Source of the DNA: Flagellimonas okinawensis
Lineage (GTDB): Bacteria; Bacteroidota; Bacteroidia; Flavobacteriales; Flavobacteriaceae
Length of the DNA: 64,000 nucleotides
Direction: 5' to 3'
Assembly (NCBI RefSeq): GCF_029194005.1
Contig: NZ_JARFVA010000007.1
Coordinates: 1 to 64,000, forward strand
A program made the position numbers and the translations under genes. Positions 19,913 through 29,576 of this stretch are shown piece after piece. The notes under the pieces are model-generated. The model did no database searches. It was given only the letters and a program-made list of their open reading frames with translations, and had not been told where the DNA came from. The first letter of the stretch is position 1, and each line of letters opens with the position of its first letter.

Positions 19913-21130
19913 ATGGAAACAAAAACATTCTCTTTAATCCACTATCTCAGAAAGGCCCAATTGGACAAAACCGGAAAAGCTGGTATCTATCTCAGGATTA
20001 CCGTAAACGGTCATCGGGCAGAGCTCAGTATCAAACGAAAAACAAGTCCCGAAAAATGGTGTTCCAACAAAGGAAGGTTAAAAGGCTCGAGCAAGGAGGC
20101 CAAAGAGCTGAACCACTACATGGACCAGCTAGAATCCAAAGCTTATGAAATCCATTCAAAGCTGGTCGTCAAAAAGAAACCTTTCAATGCCGAGACCATC
20201 AAAAACAAACTTCTGGGCAAAGGAACTGCCCATAAAACACTCCTTGCCATTTATGAAGAACACAATGCCCAGATCAAAGAGTTGATCGGATCTGACTATT
20301 CCTATGGAGCTTACCGCAGGCACGTACGCACAATGAACCATCTTGCCGGCTTTATCCAAAAGGAATATAAAGTGTCCGACCTATATGTTATGGAGGTGGA
20401 TTTAAACTTCGTCAATGGATTTCATCATTATTTAAAGACCCAAAAAGTTGGTAACCAAAATACAGTTACCAAATATGTTGTCAACTTCAAAAAAATCATG
20501 AGGATGGCCTTTGCCAATAATTGGGTGAAAAAAGACCCTTTCTATTATTGGAAGGCCGAATGGAAAAAAGTGGAAAGAGATGTTCTGACCGAAGCAGAAC
20601 TAAGGGCTATAATGGAAACGGAACCCGAGTCAAAAAGTTTAGAGCAGGTACGGGACGTTTTTGTTTTTTGTTGTTTTACTGGGTTGGCCTACGTAGATGT
20701 CAAAAAACTTTCAAATAACCACATAGTAGATGGTATTGGTGGCAAACGATGGATCAAAATCAAAAGGGCGAAAACAGACTCTTTGAGCACAGTGCCCTTA
20801 CTCCCCATTGCGGAAAAAATATTGCTCAAGTATAAAGACCATTCGCAAATCATGGGTACAGAAACAATACTACCAGTTGTCAGCAACCAAAAGACCAACG
20901 CCTACCTAAAGGAAATTGCTTCTTGTTGCGGGATTAAAAAGAAGCTAACCTTTCATTTGGCTCGTCACACATTTGCGACAACTGTAACACTGTCCAATGG
21001 GATTTCAATTGAATCGGTCAGCAAGATGCTTGGGCACCAATCCTTAAAGACAACTCAAATATATGCCAAGGTAATCGACAAGAAATTACATGATGATATG
21101 AGTTTACTTGAGGGAAAATATGAGTTGTGA
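19913..21130 (+). CDS. tyrosine recombinase / integrase
   Basis: 405 aa, full length. In order: N-terminal arm-binding domain (about 1-100), SAM-like core-binding domain (about 105-215), catalytic domain (about 220-400). The catalytic block has HLARHTFAT (His-x-x-Arg), LGHQSLKTTQIYAKV with the nucleophile Tyr, and a Lys-containing beta-hairpin KIKRAKTD. The position of the first catalytic Arg reads FTGLAYVDV, without Arg, as known for the CTnDOT integrase group. It faces away from tRNA-Lys, 227 bp downstream, and is therefore the recombinase of the following element. Confidence 0.93.
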   Translation: METKTFSLIHYLRKAQLDKTGKAGIYLRITVNGHRAELSIKRKTSPEKWCSNKGRLKGSSKEAKELNHYMDQLESKAYEIHSKLVVKKKPFNAETIKNKLLGKGTAHKTLLAIYEEHNAQIKELIGSDYSYGAYRRHVRTMNHLAGFIQKEYKVSDLYVMEVDLNFVNGFHHYLKTQKVGNQNTVTKYVVNFKKIMRMAFANNWVKKDPFYYWKAEWKKVERDVLTEAELRAIMETEPESKSLEQVRDVFVFCCFTGLAYVDVKKLSNNHIVDGIGGKRWIKIKRAKTDSLSTVPLLPIAEKILLKYKDHSQIMGTETILPVVSNQKTNAYLKEIASCCGIKKKLTFHLARHTFATTVTLSNGISIESVSKMLGHQSLKTTQIYAKVIDKKLHDDMSLLEGKYEL

Positions 21131-21303
21131 GGTAAAAAGATTTTATCTAGTATGGTAGAGCATCAAAAAGTATTGAATGATTTTTCATTCATATTGATGT
21201 TTTTTACTATTCTATGACTGATATTTCATACATTATTAAAACTAAAATCACCAGAAGACAAAAAGCCTATAATAGGTCTTTATAAATGTCTTATTTCCAA
21301 TAA

Positions 21304-21843
21304 TTATAAGCTTGCACTGCTTATATCATTGTCATGTGCCCTTATTATTTCCGTAATTCTTGCTAAATGATGGTCATCGTGTTCGGCAACAAACAAAAAC
21401 AAATCCATTATTCGCATTGGTTGCAATAATCTTGGGTGTAAGGCGGTTCTGTAAACATCTTTTTCTGTTAGCTTTGATAATTGCTCTAAAGTTGTTTTCC
21501 TTAATCCTTCGAATTCAAAAATTAAGTCATCTATAGACTTATTATTGTGTAGAGCAATTTCGGTTTTCTGATTCTCTAGATCAGCAGAACTTAGATATTC
21601 CTCATCATTCAATATCTCACCCAGTCGAATTTTCCATAAAGGTTCCAAGTCACTCAAATGTCCAACATTCACTTTAATGGACCATTTACCACCATTTTTG
21701 GTTTCTAGTAAATCAAATGGAATGGTCTCCAGTTTTGATTTTATTCGGATTGATGTTCCTTCAAGTCGCTCCACAATAGAAGGGAAAATATTCTGTTCAT
21801 ACGAGAAATCAAATTTTCTTTCAAACCATTTTATTTGATTCAT
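21304..21843 (-). CDS. DinB-like protein
   Basis: 179 aa four-helix-bundle protein of the DinB/YfiT type. The putative metal ligands are GHLSDLEPLW (His) and the AEHDDHHLARI motif near the C-terminus. Such proteins include metal-dependent thiol S-transferases; the substrate is unknown. It appears to be cargo between the integrase and the transfer genes, and its codon use is more AT-rich than that of the tra genes nearby. Confidence 0.75.
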   Translation of the reverse strand: MNQIKWFERKFDFSYEQNIFPSIVERLEGTSIRIKSKLETIPFDLLETKNGGKWSIKVNVGHLSDLEPLWKIRLGEILNDEEYLSSADLENQKTEIALHNNKSIDDLIFEFEGLRKTTLEQLSKLTEKDVYRTALHPRLLQPMRIMDLFLFVAEHDDHHLARITEIIRAHDNDISSASL

Positions 21844-22223
21844 AATTCTTGTTTTTAATTACTTAAAACGGTAGGCAGCTACCACAATTTTGTATGCATA
21901 AATAGGTCTGGAGCAATAGAAAACAGCAGCCGAAAAGCGCATTGGTAGATGACCGTATTGCACAAGTTAGGGAAAAAGTCCTTGTTAATAATACTCGTTC
22001 GGTAAATTAAAGTATCCTAAGGATAATCAGAAAATCAAAATGGAAATAAGGCTGTCCTTAAGTGGGATACTTAATGAAAATGTCGCTGATTGAGGATATT
22101 TCAGATTCGTTTGAAAATGTATGCTTTTCAAAACTCAAGTAGTTTAAGATTTGAATGTTTAAGTTCCTTATCCAAATTAAATCGTATAGATTTCGTTGTA
22201 ATTCGATGTTTTCTATGAATAAT
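21844..22223. other. intergenic region, no gene seen
   Basis: About 380 bp. A palindrome GGTAGGCAGCTACC-like sequence lies near 21870. A short coding-like fragment reads VDDRIAQVREKVL near 21945-21985 but has no start. I see no intact gene. Confidence 0.5.
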
Positions 22224-23066
22224 CTAGAAAATACCAAAACCGAAGCCTATACCTAACCACGGATACCCTTTATGTATCCATGTATTTGCATTTGAACCCA
22301 AGGGAATATCATAGCCAATACTTCCTATGATCTCAAAACCATTAAATGAATAGATATAAGCCAACCCAAAAGATGGCATTATGACATTGGTGTTGTTATC
22401 GATATCTGGCTCTGTGTTTTCAGCATTGAGCGGTACTAGAGTAGTGTTGAAAAGAATGTTTATGGATTGTTCACTAAAAACACTTTTCTTTTGACCGGCA
22501 TAGTAATAGAAGTGCTCTTTACCACAGAATATCCATCCAAGGTGCGTACCTATATTAAAATTTGCAGAAAGGTTTCCAGCGTCATTATCATTGTCCTTGC
22601 TACCCAAGTAGTATTTAAAGGGGATTGTTACCGCCCCCATGATAAAACCTCGATAATCCAAGGTTCTAGATGTGCGTTCTTTCAATTCGTAAAAATAATA
22701 CCCTCCTGCGTTTTTTTCTTCTATTTTGGACTTTTCAAGTAATTTTAATTTGCCGTTCTCCGGAATTGGCCTAAAATAAACTCTAAGCTCATTCTCCTTC
22801 TGAAAGACGTCGGCTTTCTTGTATTTAGGTAACAATAATGATTCAATCTCCTTTTTTTCATAATGGTCGTCAGTATCATATGAGAGCTCGTTGTTCTCAC
22901 CCAGGTATATGTTTTTGACTATTTTCTTTTTGGTTTTTTCACCATTACTGTAGTACAGATCAGTTGCATCCTTTATGATATACCATTTTCTCTTCACTTT
23001 TTGGGCATAAACGCTAGCAGTGGATATAACCAAAACCAATACACTTGTTAGGATTCGCTGTTTCAT
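22224..23066 (-). CDS. exported protein of unknown function
   Basis: 280 aa with a signal peptide (MKQRILTSVLVLVISTASVYAQ). The first 100 residues are charged (KVKRKWYIIKDATDLYYSNGEKTKKK). The second half is glycine and aromatic rich and ends YPWLGIGFGFGIF, compatible with a beta-barrel in the outer membrane. I do not recognise a family. It lies alone between DinB and the coupling protein, and an AT-rich leader of about 200 bp separates it from the transfer genes. Confidence 0.65.
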   Translation of the reverse strand: MKQRILTSVLVLVISTASVYAQKVKRKWYIIKDATDLYYSNGEKTKKKIVKNIYLGENNELSYDTDDHYEKKEIESLLLPKYKKADVFQKENELRVYFRPIPENGKLKLLEKSKIEEKNAGGYYFYELKERTSRTLDYRGFIMGAVTIPFKYYLGSKDNDNDAGNLSANFNIGTHLGWIFCGKEHFYYYAGQKKSVFSEQSINILFNTTLVPLNAENTEPDIDNNTNVIMPSFGLAYIYSFNGFEIIGSIGYDIPLGSNANTWIHKGYPWLGIGFGFGIF

Positions 23067-23292
23067 GGTTGTAATCTTTAAGAGAATTTTAAAATATTCT
23101 TTAAATGAATAACATATTATAGGCCCGATAATCGGATTTATAACTCAATAAGTTAAAGGTTAAGGAAAGCTAGTGGTGAAATAATTATATGAATGTAAGA
23201 TATATATGTATAACTGGTAAGAAAAGACCTGTTTATTTACTGTGAAAGAATCTCAAAGGATGGATTAACAATCCCTATGAAAGGTGCTGATT

Positions 23293-24882
23293 TCACTCCG
23301 GTATCATTGACCTGACCTCCTTATGAATTCGGTCAAAATTCAATTTTAATTCTTCGGGCGTTTTTGGAGTGGGTTGAGGCAGCTCCTTTGATATCACTGG
23401 CTTTTTAAAGCGTATTTTTTTATCCTTCCCATCAAAGAACACTACAAACTCCCCTTGTTGTAACCCATAGAAAGCATCGGCCCGTGTCTTGGTCACTTCC
23501 CGTTCACTTTGGGTCACTCGAGTATCAAAATTCAGGTTATAACCTTTGTTCACACTCTTGGACTGCTTTTTTACGATTTCAAAAAAGCGCTCATAATATT
23601 TCGCGGTATCGGGATCATTGGCCTTGCCAAAAAACTGATAGGACAGATTGCTCAGTATGGCCTTACTGGCCTTGTCCCCGTAGAGCATATCATTTTGAAT
23701 CTTGTCCTGCAATACATAGACCGTCGCGATATCATAGCTCCGTAAGGTCGCCGGAATCCGGTGCATGTTCAATAGGCGAATGGTGGAGGCCTCTTCAATG
23801 AGAAAAAAGGAGGTCAATCGGTTCCGCTCGCTCATCTGTTTGGAAATGGTATGGATGATCGTTGCAATGACGGGAGAAAGTGAGCTCTCTTTTTTTGGAT
23901 TATTGACAATGGACACGACCGAGGGGTTTTGGGGATTATTGATATCCAAAGGCACCTCATCCGCTGAGAGCGCCATAAATATCTTCCGGGTACTGATTTT
24001 CTTGAAGGCATTGGCCAAGGTGCTTTTCACTCCGGCGGTCTGTCTATCGGAGTCCACCCCACTGATAAAAGCATCGGCCATGGCCTTGGAAGTCAGGTCG
24101 GCACTTAAGAAACGTACCAAGTGCTCCGTATCGAGGTATTGGTAGAGAGCAATCATATGGGGAATGGTGCAATAGTCGGGAAAGTCTTCCTTCAACCGCC
24201 AGATCAGCCCTCCTATCAGGCCCTCCACGGCATCCTGGAAAAAACGTGAGGTACCACTACTACCACTTTCCTTGAGTTCCAAGAGATTTTCCAAAAGCAC
24301 CCGGGAGATCTCATGGACACTTTCCTCATCGGGCAAATAACGGGGCGCAATGGGATTGACCCGTTGGTAAATGGGATCAAAGGAAACGATATGGAATTTC
24401 CGGTCAGTGCCCTTAAACAACGGATAAGCCATCTCGGTAATCTCAAAGTTCTTGTAATCATGCATCACCCCACAAAAGCGATGGGCCGCAAAATGTTGAA
24501 AAAGGTTGAGGACGATGCTTTCGGTCTTTCCGCTGCCCGCTGCCCCGATAATGGAAATACCCCTTCGGATATTGGACAATACCAATTTGGTTCCCTTGGT
24601 CTGCAGCACCAATCGATATTTTTTATCAATGGTATTGGCTTCCTTGTTTGGGATGAAAACATAACATAGCAAATTGATAAACGCCCAAGGCAACAATAGG
24701 TAGAGCATTACCCTTAGGAAATCACTCATTTCCAATAGAAAGAAAAGAGCTGTCACCACTCCAAGAACCAACAGCCAAGACCCGATAAACCCATAACGGA
24801 AGTACTTGACCAAAAGAAAAGAAATCAAGCTTCCCAATAGAAGCACCAGCAAAACAATATGTATAATGGAAGCAGTCAACAT
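23293..24882 (-). CDS. type IV coupling protein (VirD4/TraG-like ATPase)
   Basis: 529 aa from ATG 24882. Two or three N-terminal membrane helices (about 1-75) are followed by an ATPase domain with Walker A IGAAGSGKTES (112-122) and Walker B-like FFLIEEAST. The C-terminal third holds the TraM-recognition type region (DKIQNDMLYGDKASKAILSNLSYQFFGKANDPDTAKYYE). Its job is to bring the relaxase-DNA complex to the conjugation channel in the inner membrane. The ATG at 24882 lies 5 bp after the relaxase stop; a start further upstream would need a rare codon and overlap the relaxase. It is the last gene of the mobilisation block. Confidence 0.88.
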   Translation of the reverse strand: MLTASIIHIVLLVLLLGSLISFLLVKYFRYGFIGSWLLVLGVVTALFFLLEMSDFLRVMLYLLLPWAFINLLCYVFIPNKEANTIDKKYRLVLQTKGTKLVLSNIRRGISIIGAAGSGKTESIVLNLFQHFAAHRFCGVMHDYKNFEITEMAYPLFKGTDRKFHIVSFDPIYQRVNPIAPRYLPDEESVHEISRVLLENLLELKESGSSGTSRFFQDAVEGLIGGLIWRLKEDFPDYCTIPHMIALYQYLDTEHLVRFLSADLTSKAMADAFISGVDSDRQTAGVKSTLANAFKKISTRKIFMALSADEVPLDINNPQNPSVVSIVNNPKKESSLSPVIATIIHTISKQMSERNRLTSFFLIEEASTIRLLNMHRIPATLRSYDIATVYVLQDKIQNDMLYGDKASKAILSNLSYQFFGKANDPDTAKYYERFFEIVKKQSKSVNKGYNLNFDTRVTQSEREVTKTRADAFYGLQQGEFVVFFDGKDKKIRFKKPVISKELPQPTPKTPEELKLNFDRIHKEVRSMIPE

Positions 24883-24886
24883 TATA

Positions 24887-25921
24887 TTAGATTTCAATGC
24901 CCCCTGATCGGATGGCCTGTTCGACACCTTGTTTGAGCTTCATCAGGGTCTTATAGGCCAACTGCACCTTGTTGGTCGGGATGTTGGGGATGGTTACTCC
25001 TCCTTTGCGCAATAGTTTTAGGGCCAGTTGCTTTTCGTTGTTCGGCAATCCCAACAAAAGGGCCACAAACTTTTTGGGATCCTGTCGGTATAGCTTTTTC
25101 GTGCCATATTTTTCCATAAAGTTTCGGTCATAGGCAAACATCCGATCAAAGGACTTTTCTGCGGATTGGTAGAATTGATCACGGTGAAAACCCTGTTTGA
25201 CCTTTTTACCCTGTAGGGTGGTTTCGGATGCCTTGAACTTGCTCCCTGGGGACAGGCTGTAGGTATTGGTCACATCCTTTCGGCTGACAATAATATGGAT
25301 ATGGGATTGTGTCCCTTCCTTTTTCATCCCCTCTACGATCATTTGGCCTTTTATCTTATGGGGAGCCTCTTGGGTCAGGCGCTGGATTTCCTGTTGAATG
25401 ACCTTTGAATTGCCTTGTAGTGCACCCCGTTCCACCTTGGCCAGGTCATTTCGGAGTTTGGCGATTTGTTTGCGGTACGGGACATTTTCCTGCACCTGCT
25501 TTTCAAAGCCCCGAAAGCTGCGTTCGTATTCGATTTTAGCATAGTATTTGATATCATCTACAGTGACCGTTCTATCACGATAAAAGGATGCGGCATAATC
25601 CTTAATGATTTCCCGGGTGTATTTTCTAAGCGCTTTTGGATTATTGCTGATCTGTTTGAGTTCCCGTTGGCTTGGGCTTACCACGATGGAATAGAATTTA
25701 GGTTCATGCTTCTTGAGTTTGGCGGTATTGCCATCAATTTCCGATATGACGGTTTCAGGAGGAATCTTATCTTCTTTTTGGTCAAAAAAGGTCTCCTGTT
25801 CCTCTGGTTCCAAATCTTGGTTCTCTTTTTCCAAATAGGCCACATAGTCCCGGACGCTACTGTGATAAGTCTCGAAACCTCTGCCGATTTTCTGTGCCGT
25901 GATAGTGATGTACATGGTCAT
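24887..25921 (-). CDS. relaxase/mobilisation protein (DUF5712-like)
   Basis: 344 aa. The three-His-like catalytic segment is SHIHIIVSRKD (His207, His209). The N-terminus MYITITAQKIGRGFETYHSSVRDYVAYLEKE is typical of Bacteroidota MobB/DUF5712-type relaxases. A likely Tyr nucleophile lies in the N-terminal region (Tyr19 or Tyr26), but I cannot assign it. The enzyme would nick oriT and stay bound to the transferred strand. Its ATG overlaps the stop of the upstream mobilisation gene by 4 bp. Confidence 0.82.
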   Translation of the reverse strand: MTMYITITAQKIGRGFETYHSSVRDYVAYLEKENQDLEPEEQETFFDQKEDKIPPETVISEIDGNTAKLKKHEPKFYSIVVSPSQRELKQISNNPKALRKYTREIIKDYAASFYRDRTVTVDDIKYYAKIEYERSFRGFEKQVQENVPYRKQIAKLRNDLAKVERGALQGNSKVIQQEIQRLTQEAPHKIKGQMIVEGMKKEGTQSHIHIIVSRKDVTNTYSLSPGSKFKASETTLQGKKVKQGFHRDQFYQSAEKSFDRMFAYDRNFMEKYGTKKLYRQDPKKFVALLLGLPNNEKQLALKLLRKGGVTIPNIPTNKVQLAYKTLMKLKQGVEQAIRSGGIEI

Positions 25922-26481
25922 AGATTTTGAAGGGTACGTTTATAGTTTTCCAGCTCCCCCTCGGTGATATCCAATCGCAGGAAAGGTTTACCAAAGGAGG
26001 GCTTTACAAGCGTTGTATGTTCCATAAGATATTGGCTTTCCTTTTTTAGCATTTCCAATTTGTCCTGGAGGCGTTCGTAACGGATTTTGGGAACGGTAAT
26101 CTCAATCCGTGGTTCCTGTTTTTGGGGTACAGGTTCCACTTTGGGTTTTTCGTGTTTGGCCTTTTGTTCCAATAAAACTTCCAAAATGGCATTGGTGGGT
26201 TTGGTCTGTGTGATCTCGATATCCCGGATAATGGCGATGGAGGCCTCGGTGCGTTTAATGGAGGTTTCGGTAAGTTTTTGGTTTTTGATGATTTCCTGCA
26301 AGACACTTTGATACATGCGGTCCGTAGGAACAAAGCCATGCCACTCAAAAAAGTCCATGACCGCTATTAAGGTTTCCGTGTGGGATTTTGCCGTTTTTTT
26401 AGAGAAATTACGGAACCTATTGGCCACCGCCTTTTTAATATTGATGGCCGAGAATCGATATGTTTTGCTTTTCTGCTTCAT
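25918..26481 (-). CDS. BfmA/BtgA-like mobilisation protein
   Basis: 187 aa from ATG 26481. The N-terminal part (MKQKSKTYRFSAINIKKAVANRFRNFSKKTAKSHTETL) looks like a ribbon-helix-helix type DNA-binding segment, followed by a region rich in charged helices that probably forms a coiled coil. This matches the BfmA/BtgA group, small accessory proteins that act with the relaxase at oriT. It overlaps the relaxase start by 4 bp and lies directly beside the hairpin-rich gap at 26612-26714. Confidence 0.78.
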   Translation of the reverse strand: MKQKSKTYRFSAINIKKAVANRFRNFSKKTAKSHTETLIAVMDFFEWHGFVPTDRMYQSVLQEIIKNQKLTETSIKRTEASIAIIRDIEITQTKPTNAILEVLLEQKAKHEKPKVEPVPQKQEPRIEITVPKIRYERLQDKLEMLKKESQYLMEHTTLVKPSFGKPFLRLDITEGELENYKRTLQNL

Positions 26482-26611
26482 GTTTTGCTGCAACTTTTTG
26501 CAATCTTTTCAGGTGTTTCAAAAGGATTTACAGCAAATCACGGATGTCGCATATACACCATCATTCTTGAAACCCTCTGTTATTATGGGCTTTGCGAAGC
26601 AAATGGGATAC

Positions 26612-26714
26612 GTAGCACCGCCTTGGCGTGCTACCCTCTCGCTATTCCGTTTCCCCGCGCACACGGGGAAATCGTCCTACCTATCCCAAGGTATAGGCCC
26701 TTACGGTGAGGGAG
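26612..26714. other. hairpin cluster, candidate oriT
   Basis: In the non-coding gap between bfmA and the RadC-like gene: GTAGCAC(C)GCC-TT-GGC-GTGCTAC (26612-26634), TTTCCCCG-CGCACA-CGGGGAAA (26650-26671), CCTAT...ATAGG (26680-26697) and CCC...GGG (26698-26714). Such a run of hairpins beside mobilisation genes is typical of transfer origins. The nick site cannot be read. Confidence 0.5.
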
Positions 26715-26854
26715 GTCGGAACATTGAATTTTAAGAGGTTGGAAAGGTTGGTTTTGGCGAATAGGCAAGTAAACCCTCCGAAAGTTGCACATTTTCAATA
26801 AAAAAGGGAACCGATATGATTCCCTAAGCTTACATAGTGCGGTTGTTCCCGCAG

Positions 26855-27304
26855 TCATAACACCCCTTGATCGGCAAAACTGAAGTAGTCCCCATTGGGG
26901 GCGATAATGATATGATCAAGGACCTTGACATCGAAGAGCTTGGCCGCCCGTTGGATTTTTTGGGTAATGTCTTTGTCCGGTTGGCTGGCCTGCAGTTTTC
27001 CGCTGGGGTGGTTATGGGCGAGCAGGATTCCCACGGAGAGCGTTTTGAGCACTACGGCAAAGAGGATACGCAGATCCACTAGGGTGCCCGTTATCCCTCC
27101 CTGTGAGACTTGGTAAATGCCCTTGACCTTATTGCTGTTGTTGAGCAGGACGATCTTAAAGGATTCATGAACGGCGATGGTATCGGTATTCCATGTTTGG
27201 TATAGCATTTCCGCAGCATCCTTGGAGGATTTGATCTGTTTCCAAAAGGGGGCTGGGATGCGTTCTTTGTATCGGATATGGATTTCGTTGACTTGTGTTC
27301 CCAT
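26855..27304 (-). CDS. RadC-like JAB-domain protein
   Basis: 149 aa. It consists of the JAB/MPN domain of RadC with Glu47 (VHESFK) and the metal motif HNHPSG at 97-102, followed by the conserved Asp of KVLDHIII. The N-terminal helix-hairpin-helix part of chromosomal RadC is missing, as in the short versions common on Bacteroidota mobile elements. The activity is unproven; a metal-dependent hydrolase on DNA or protein is possible. It is followed by ssb on the same strand upstream (84 bp). Confidence 0.88.
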   Translation of the reverse strand: MGTQVNEIHIRYKERIPAPFWKQIKSSKDAAEMLYQTWNTDTIAVHESFKIVLLNNSNKVKGIYQVSQGGITGTLVDLRILFAVVLKTLSVGILLAHNHPSGKLQASQPDKDITQKIQRAAKLFDVKVLDHIIIAPNGDYFSFADQGVL

Positions 27305-27387
27305 GATGATGGTATTAGGGTGCTGATGAAAAAAAGAGGGCGGAAGTTTTTAGCTGCCCACCCTCTTAAGGCATCGGCCTTACCGTA

Positions 27388-27813
27388 TTAGGCGGTCTTT
27401 GCCGTTTTGGGGTTCTTGGACTTTGAAACCGTTTTTTGGCCTTTTCCCTTTTCGGGGGTTGACTCGGCTTCTTGGGATTCCTTGCCTCCCAAGAGCAGGA
27501 TCTCAGTGGCCACAATCTCGGTCACATAGACCTTGACATCCATGTCATTGGTATAGCTACGGGATACCAGTTTGCCCTCGATGGCGATTTCCTTGCCCTT
27601 GTGGGCATACTGTTCGATGACCTCCGCCCTTTTGTCCCAGGCGACCACGTTGTGCCACTGGGTGGACTGTACCTTTTCCCCTTGGGCGTTCTTGTAATAC
27701 TCGTTGGTGGCCATGGCAAAGCGTACGGTCTTGCTCCCGCTTTCCAGTACGGCCACTTTGGGATCGTTTCCGATGTTCCCGATCAATTGGACTTTGTTTC
27801 TCAATGTACTCAT
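27388..27813 (-). CDS. ssb: single-stranded DNA-binding protein, element-borne
   Basis: 141 aa. The OB-fold is complete (MSTLRNKVQLIGNIGNDPKV, TNEYYKNAQGEKVQSTQWHNVVAWDKRAEVIEQYAHKGKEIAIEG split over three strands). The C-terminus is basic (KSKNPKTAKTA) and lacks the acidic DDDIPF-type tip by which chromosomal SSB recruits partners. It probably coats the strand that enters a recipient. It lies in the mobilisation block of the conjugative element. Confidence 0.92.
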   Translation of the reverse strand: MSTLRNKVQLIGNIGNDPKVAVLESGSKTVRFAMATNEYYKNAQGEKVQSTQWHNVVAWDKRAEVIEQYAHKGKEIAIEGKLVSRSYTNDMDVKVYVTEIVATEILLLGGKESQEAESTPEKGKGQKTVSKSKNPKTAKTA

Positions 27814-28452
27814 GATTAAAAATTTAAAGATTAGAATTATATGGAGCCCTATCCGTCAGGGCGTTGAAAACTGATTTACTTATTATATCCAGAGCGTTTT
27901 CCTTTTTGTTTGTTTTTAACTTTTGAAGTGCTCCCGTTTTATTGTTTTCGTATGATTTCATCGTTCTTGGTTTAAATGATTTACTTCCCATAGGGCCGTC
28001 ACGTATCCTTTTTGTTGCTGATCGCGGTACAACCTCCAGGCTTGTACAAGGGCGTATAAAAAGCGTAGCGGCTTTATGCCGCCCGCAAGGCTGGATGTTG
28101 TTGTTTTGCCGTCAAAAAGGAAGCACGGACGGCTTGGGCAAGGGAATCAAGAACGGGAAATGCGAAAGGAATGGGAGCAACGGAAAAAACAACGGCTATT
28201 TGAAGTGATGAAAAATGGGGATTACCGGAAGTTCCAGGTTTACAGGTATTCAAAAAACACCGACAGAAAGTGTCCCAAGACAAGTCCACCACCACAGTAT
28301 CAGGGGGCACTTTCCATGTTTGGGAATCTCCTTTTGTAATATCATTTAATTTTGGGGTTCGGCCATTGGTAACAAATCCTCCCTGGGGACATTCAATCCC
28401 AGTTTCCATTCACTTACAAACCATCTTTTATGAGGGGCCACCATGCATAAGA
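27814..28452. other. long intergenic region upstream of ssb
   Basis: About 640 bp. It would hold the ssb promoter. An imperfect hairpin GGGCG...CGCCC with inner TATAAA/TTTAT arms lies at 28046-28084. Several short frames overlap but none has a convincing start, composition or family, so I annotate no gene. Confidence 0.5.
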
Positions 28453-28856
28453 CTATAGTTGATTGACCAGTTTCTTGGCATACTGGATGAATCCCTGTAA
28501 ACTATTCCTTCGGAATAGGTTTTTTTTAACCAAAATGGTAGTTGGAGATAGCACCCTTAGGTTATGATAATACAGAGTAGACCAATAAGCTATGGTACTA
28601 TAGGAACTGAATAAGGTGGCAAAGACATTTAGGTTGGCGTTATTGGGTTTGGAATACAATTCCGTGCTATGCGGTTGAGCAGTCCATGTCGATATAGGTT
28701 TTCCACCAATTCATGGCTGTTGCCCGCCAATTTTTATGGCAATTGGACCGTCAACTCCTTTAAATGCAAGTACAGGATTTCAAGGTCTTCCAAGTATTTC
28801 AACAATGCAATGCGATCTTCATTGAGATTTTCCGAGATGTATGTACTTTTTGCCAT
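28453..28856 (-). pseudogene. decayed AbiEi-like antitoxin gene
   Basis: Minus-strand reading starts MAKSTYISENLNEDRIALLKYLED, meets a stop after about 40 codons, resumes with HELVENLYRHGLLNRIARN, then shifts frame to give LFSSYSTIAYWSTLYYHNL and VKKNLFRRNSL. The order of a small helix-turn-helix region, GLLNRIARN and IAYWSTLYYHNL is that of AbiEi-type regulators (compare the usual GAISYWSALNYHGL segment). At least one nonsense and one frameshift mutation show it is dead. The N-terminal part may come from another gene. Confidence 0.5.
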
Positions 28857-29072
28857 TACCCTTTATGTTACAAAGAACCCTAATTTTTAGGGTCCATTGT
28901 TACAGGAATGGTAAAAACAGGCCAAGGTTTCAAAATTCCACGCTAAAAGATAAAAACATGTTCATTTTACCTCGGTAAGGGCATCAAAATTTATAATGTT
29001 CCTCGGAAAAATATGTTTTAGGGTATCCCACCATACCATGGGTATTCGGTTTATAAACGCGAATCAAGCTGT

Positions 29073-29576
29073 CTAAGGAACTTCCGTCAGGGTTCCCTTA
29101 AACCTGCCCTCGGTGATCCTTAGCACATATTCAATGTTCTTGCCATTCTGGGCCTCGGGAACCAAATCCAGCTCAAAGCTACCGGTCAAGGTTTTACTGG
29201 ATTGGTCATAGGACTCCACCATAAAGGTGGCTGTTTCGGGTTCCTGTAGGGTATATTGCGCCACAATGGCATCCCCGCCTAGGGTATCGTAGTATAGACC
29301 ATTTTCCTTGGCCACGGTATAGCTGCCCTCATCTTCAAACTTCACCTTGACCATCAAAACCCCATTGTCGAGCCCTTCCCCTTTGGCCAAGAAGACCAGG
29401 GTACCGTTCTCCATCAGCTGCAGTTCAGTGCTGCCTTCCCATAGGACATCGTCCTTTTGGGCCTCAAAGGTATTCTCGGCCAAGGGAATATCGGAACCGT
29501 CATCAGAACTACATCCAAGAATGGACAACAAGCTGAAAAGGAACAGGTATGACAATGAAAATCGAAAGCGTAACAT
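29073..29576 (-). CDS. lipoprotein of unknown function
   Basis: 167 aa. Signal peptide with lipobox (LLSILGCSSDDGSD), then a mature part that looks like a beta-sandwich (KDDVLWEGSTELQLMENGTL, SYTVAKENGLYYDT, TGSFELDLVPEAQNGK). The closing ITEGRFKGTLTEVP is typical of small Bacteroidota lipoproteins of the DUF6252 kind, but I cannot assign a family with certainty. It may be surface-exposed cargo of the element. Confidence 0.65.
   Translation of the reverse strand: MLRFRFSLSYLFLFSLLSILGCSSDDGSDIPLAENTFEAQKDDVLWEGSTELQLMENGTLVFLAKGEGLDNGVLMVKVKFEDEGSYTVAKENGLYYDTLGGDAIVAQYTLQEPETATFMVESYDQSSKTLTGSFELDLVPEAQNGKNIEYVLRITEGRFKGTLTEVP

Noticed and set aside
23484..25930. Long plus-strand frames opposite the coupling protein and relaxase
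   Set aside because: They are shadows of well-supported minus-strand genes.
27942..28409. Plus- and minus-strand frames of 62-111 codons upstream of ssb
   Set aside because: They overlap each other, lack recognisable domains and have no convincing translation signals.
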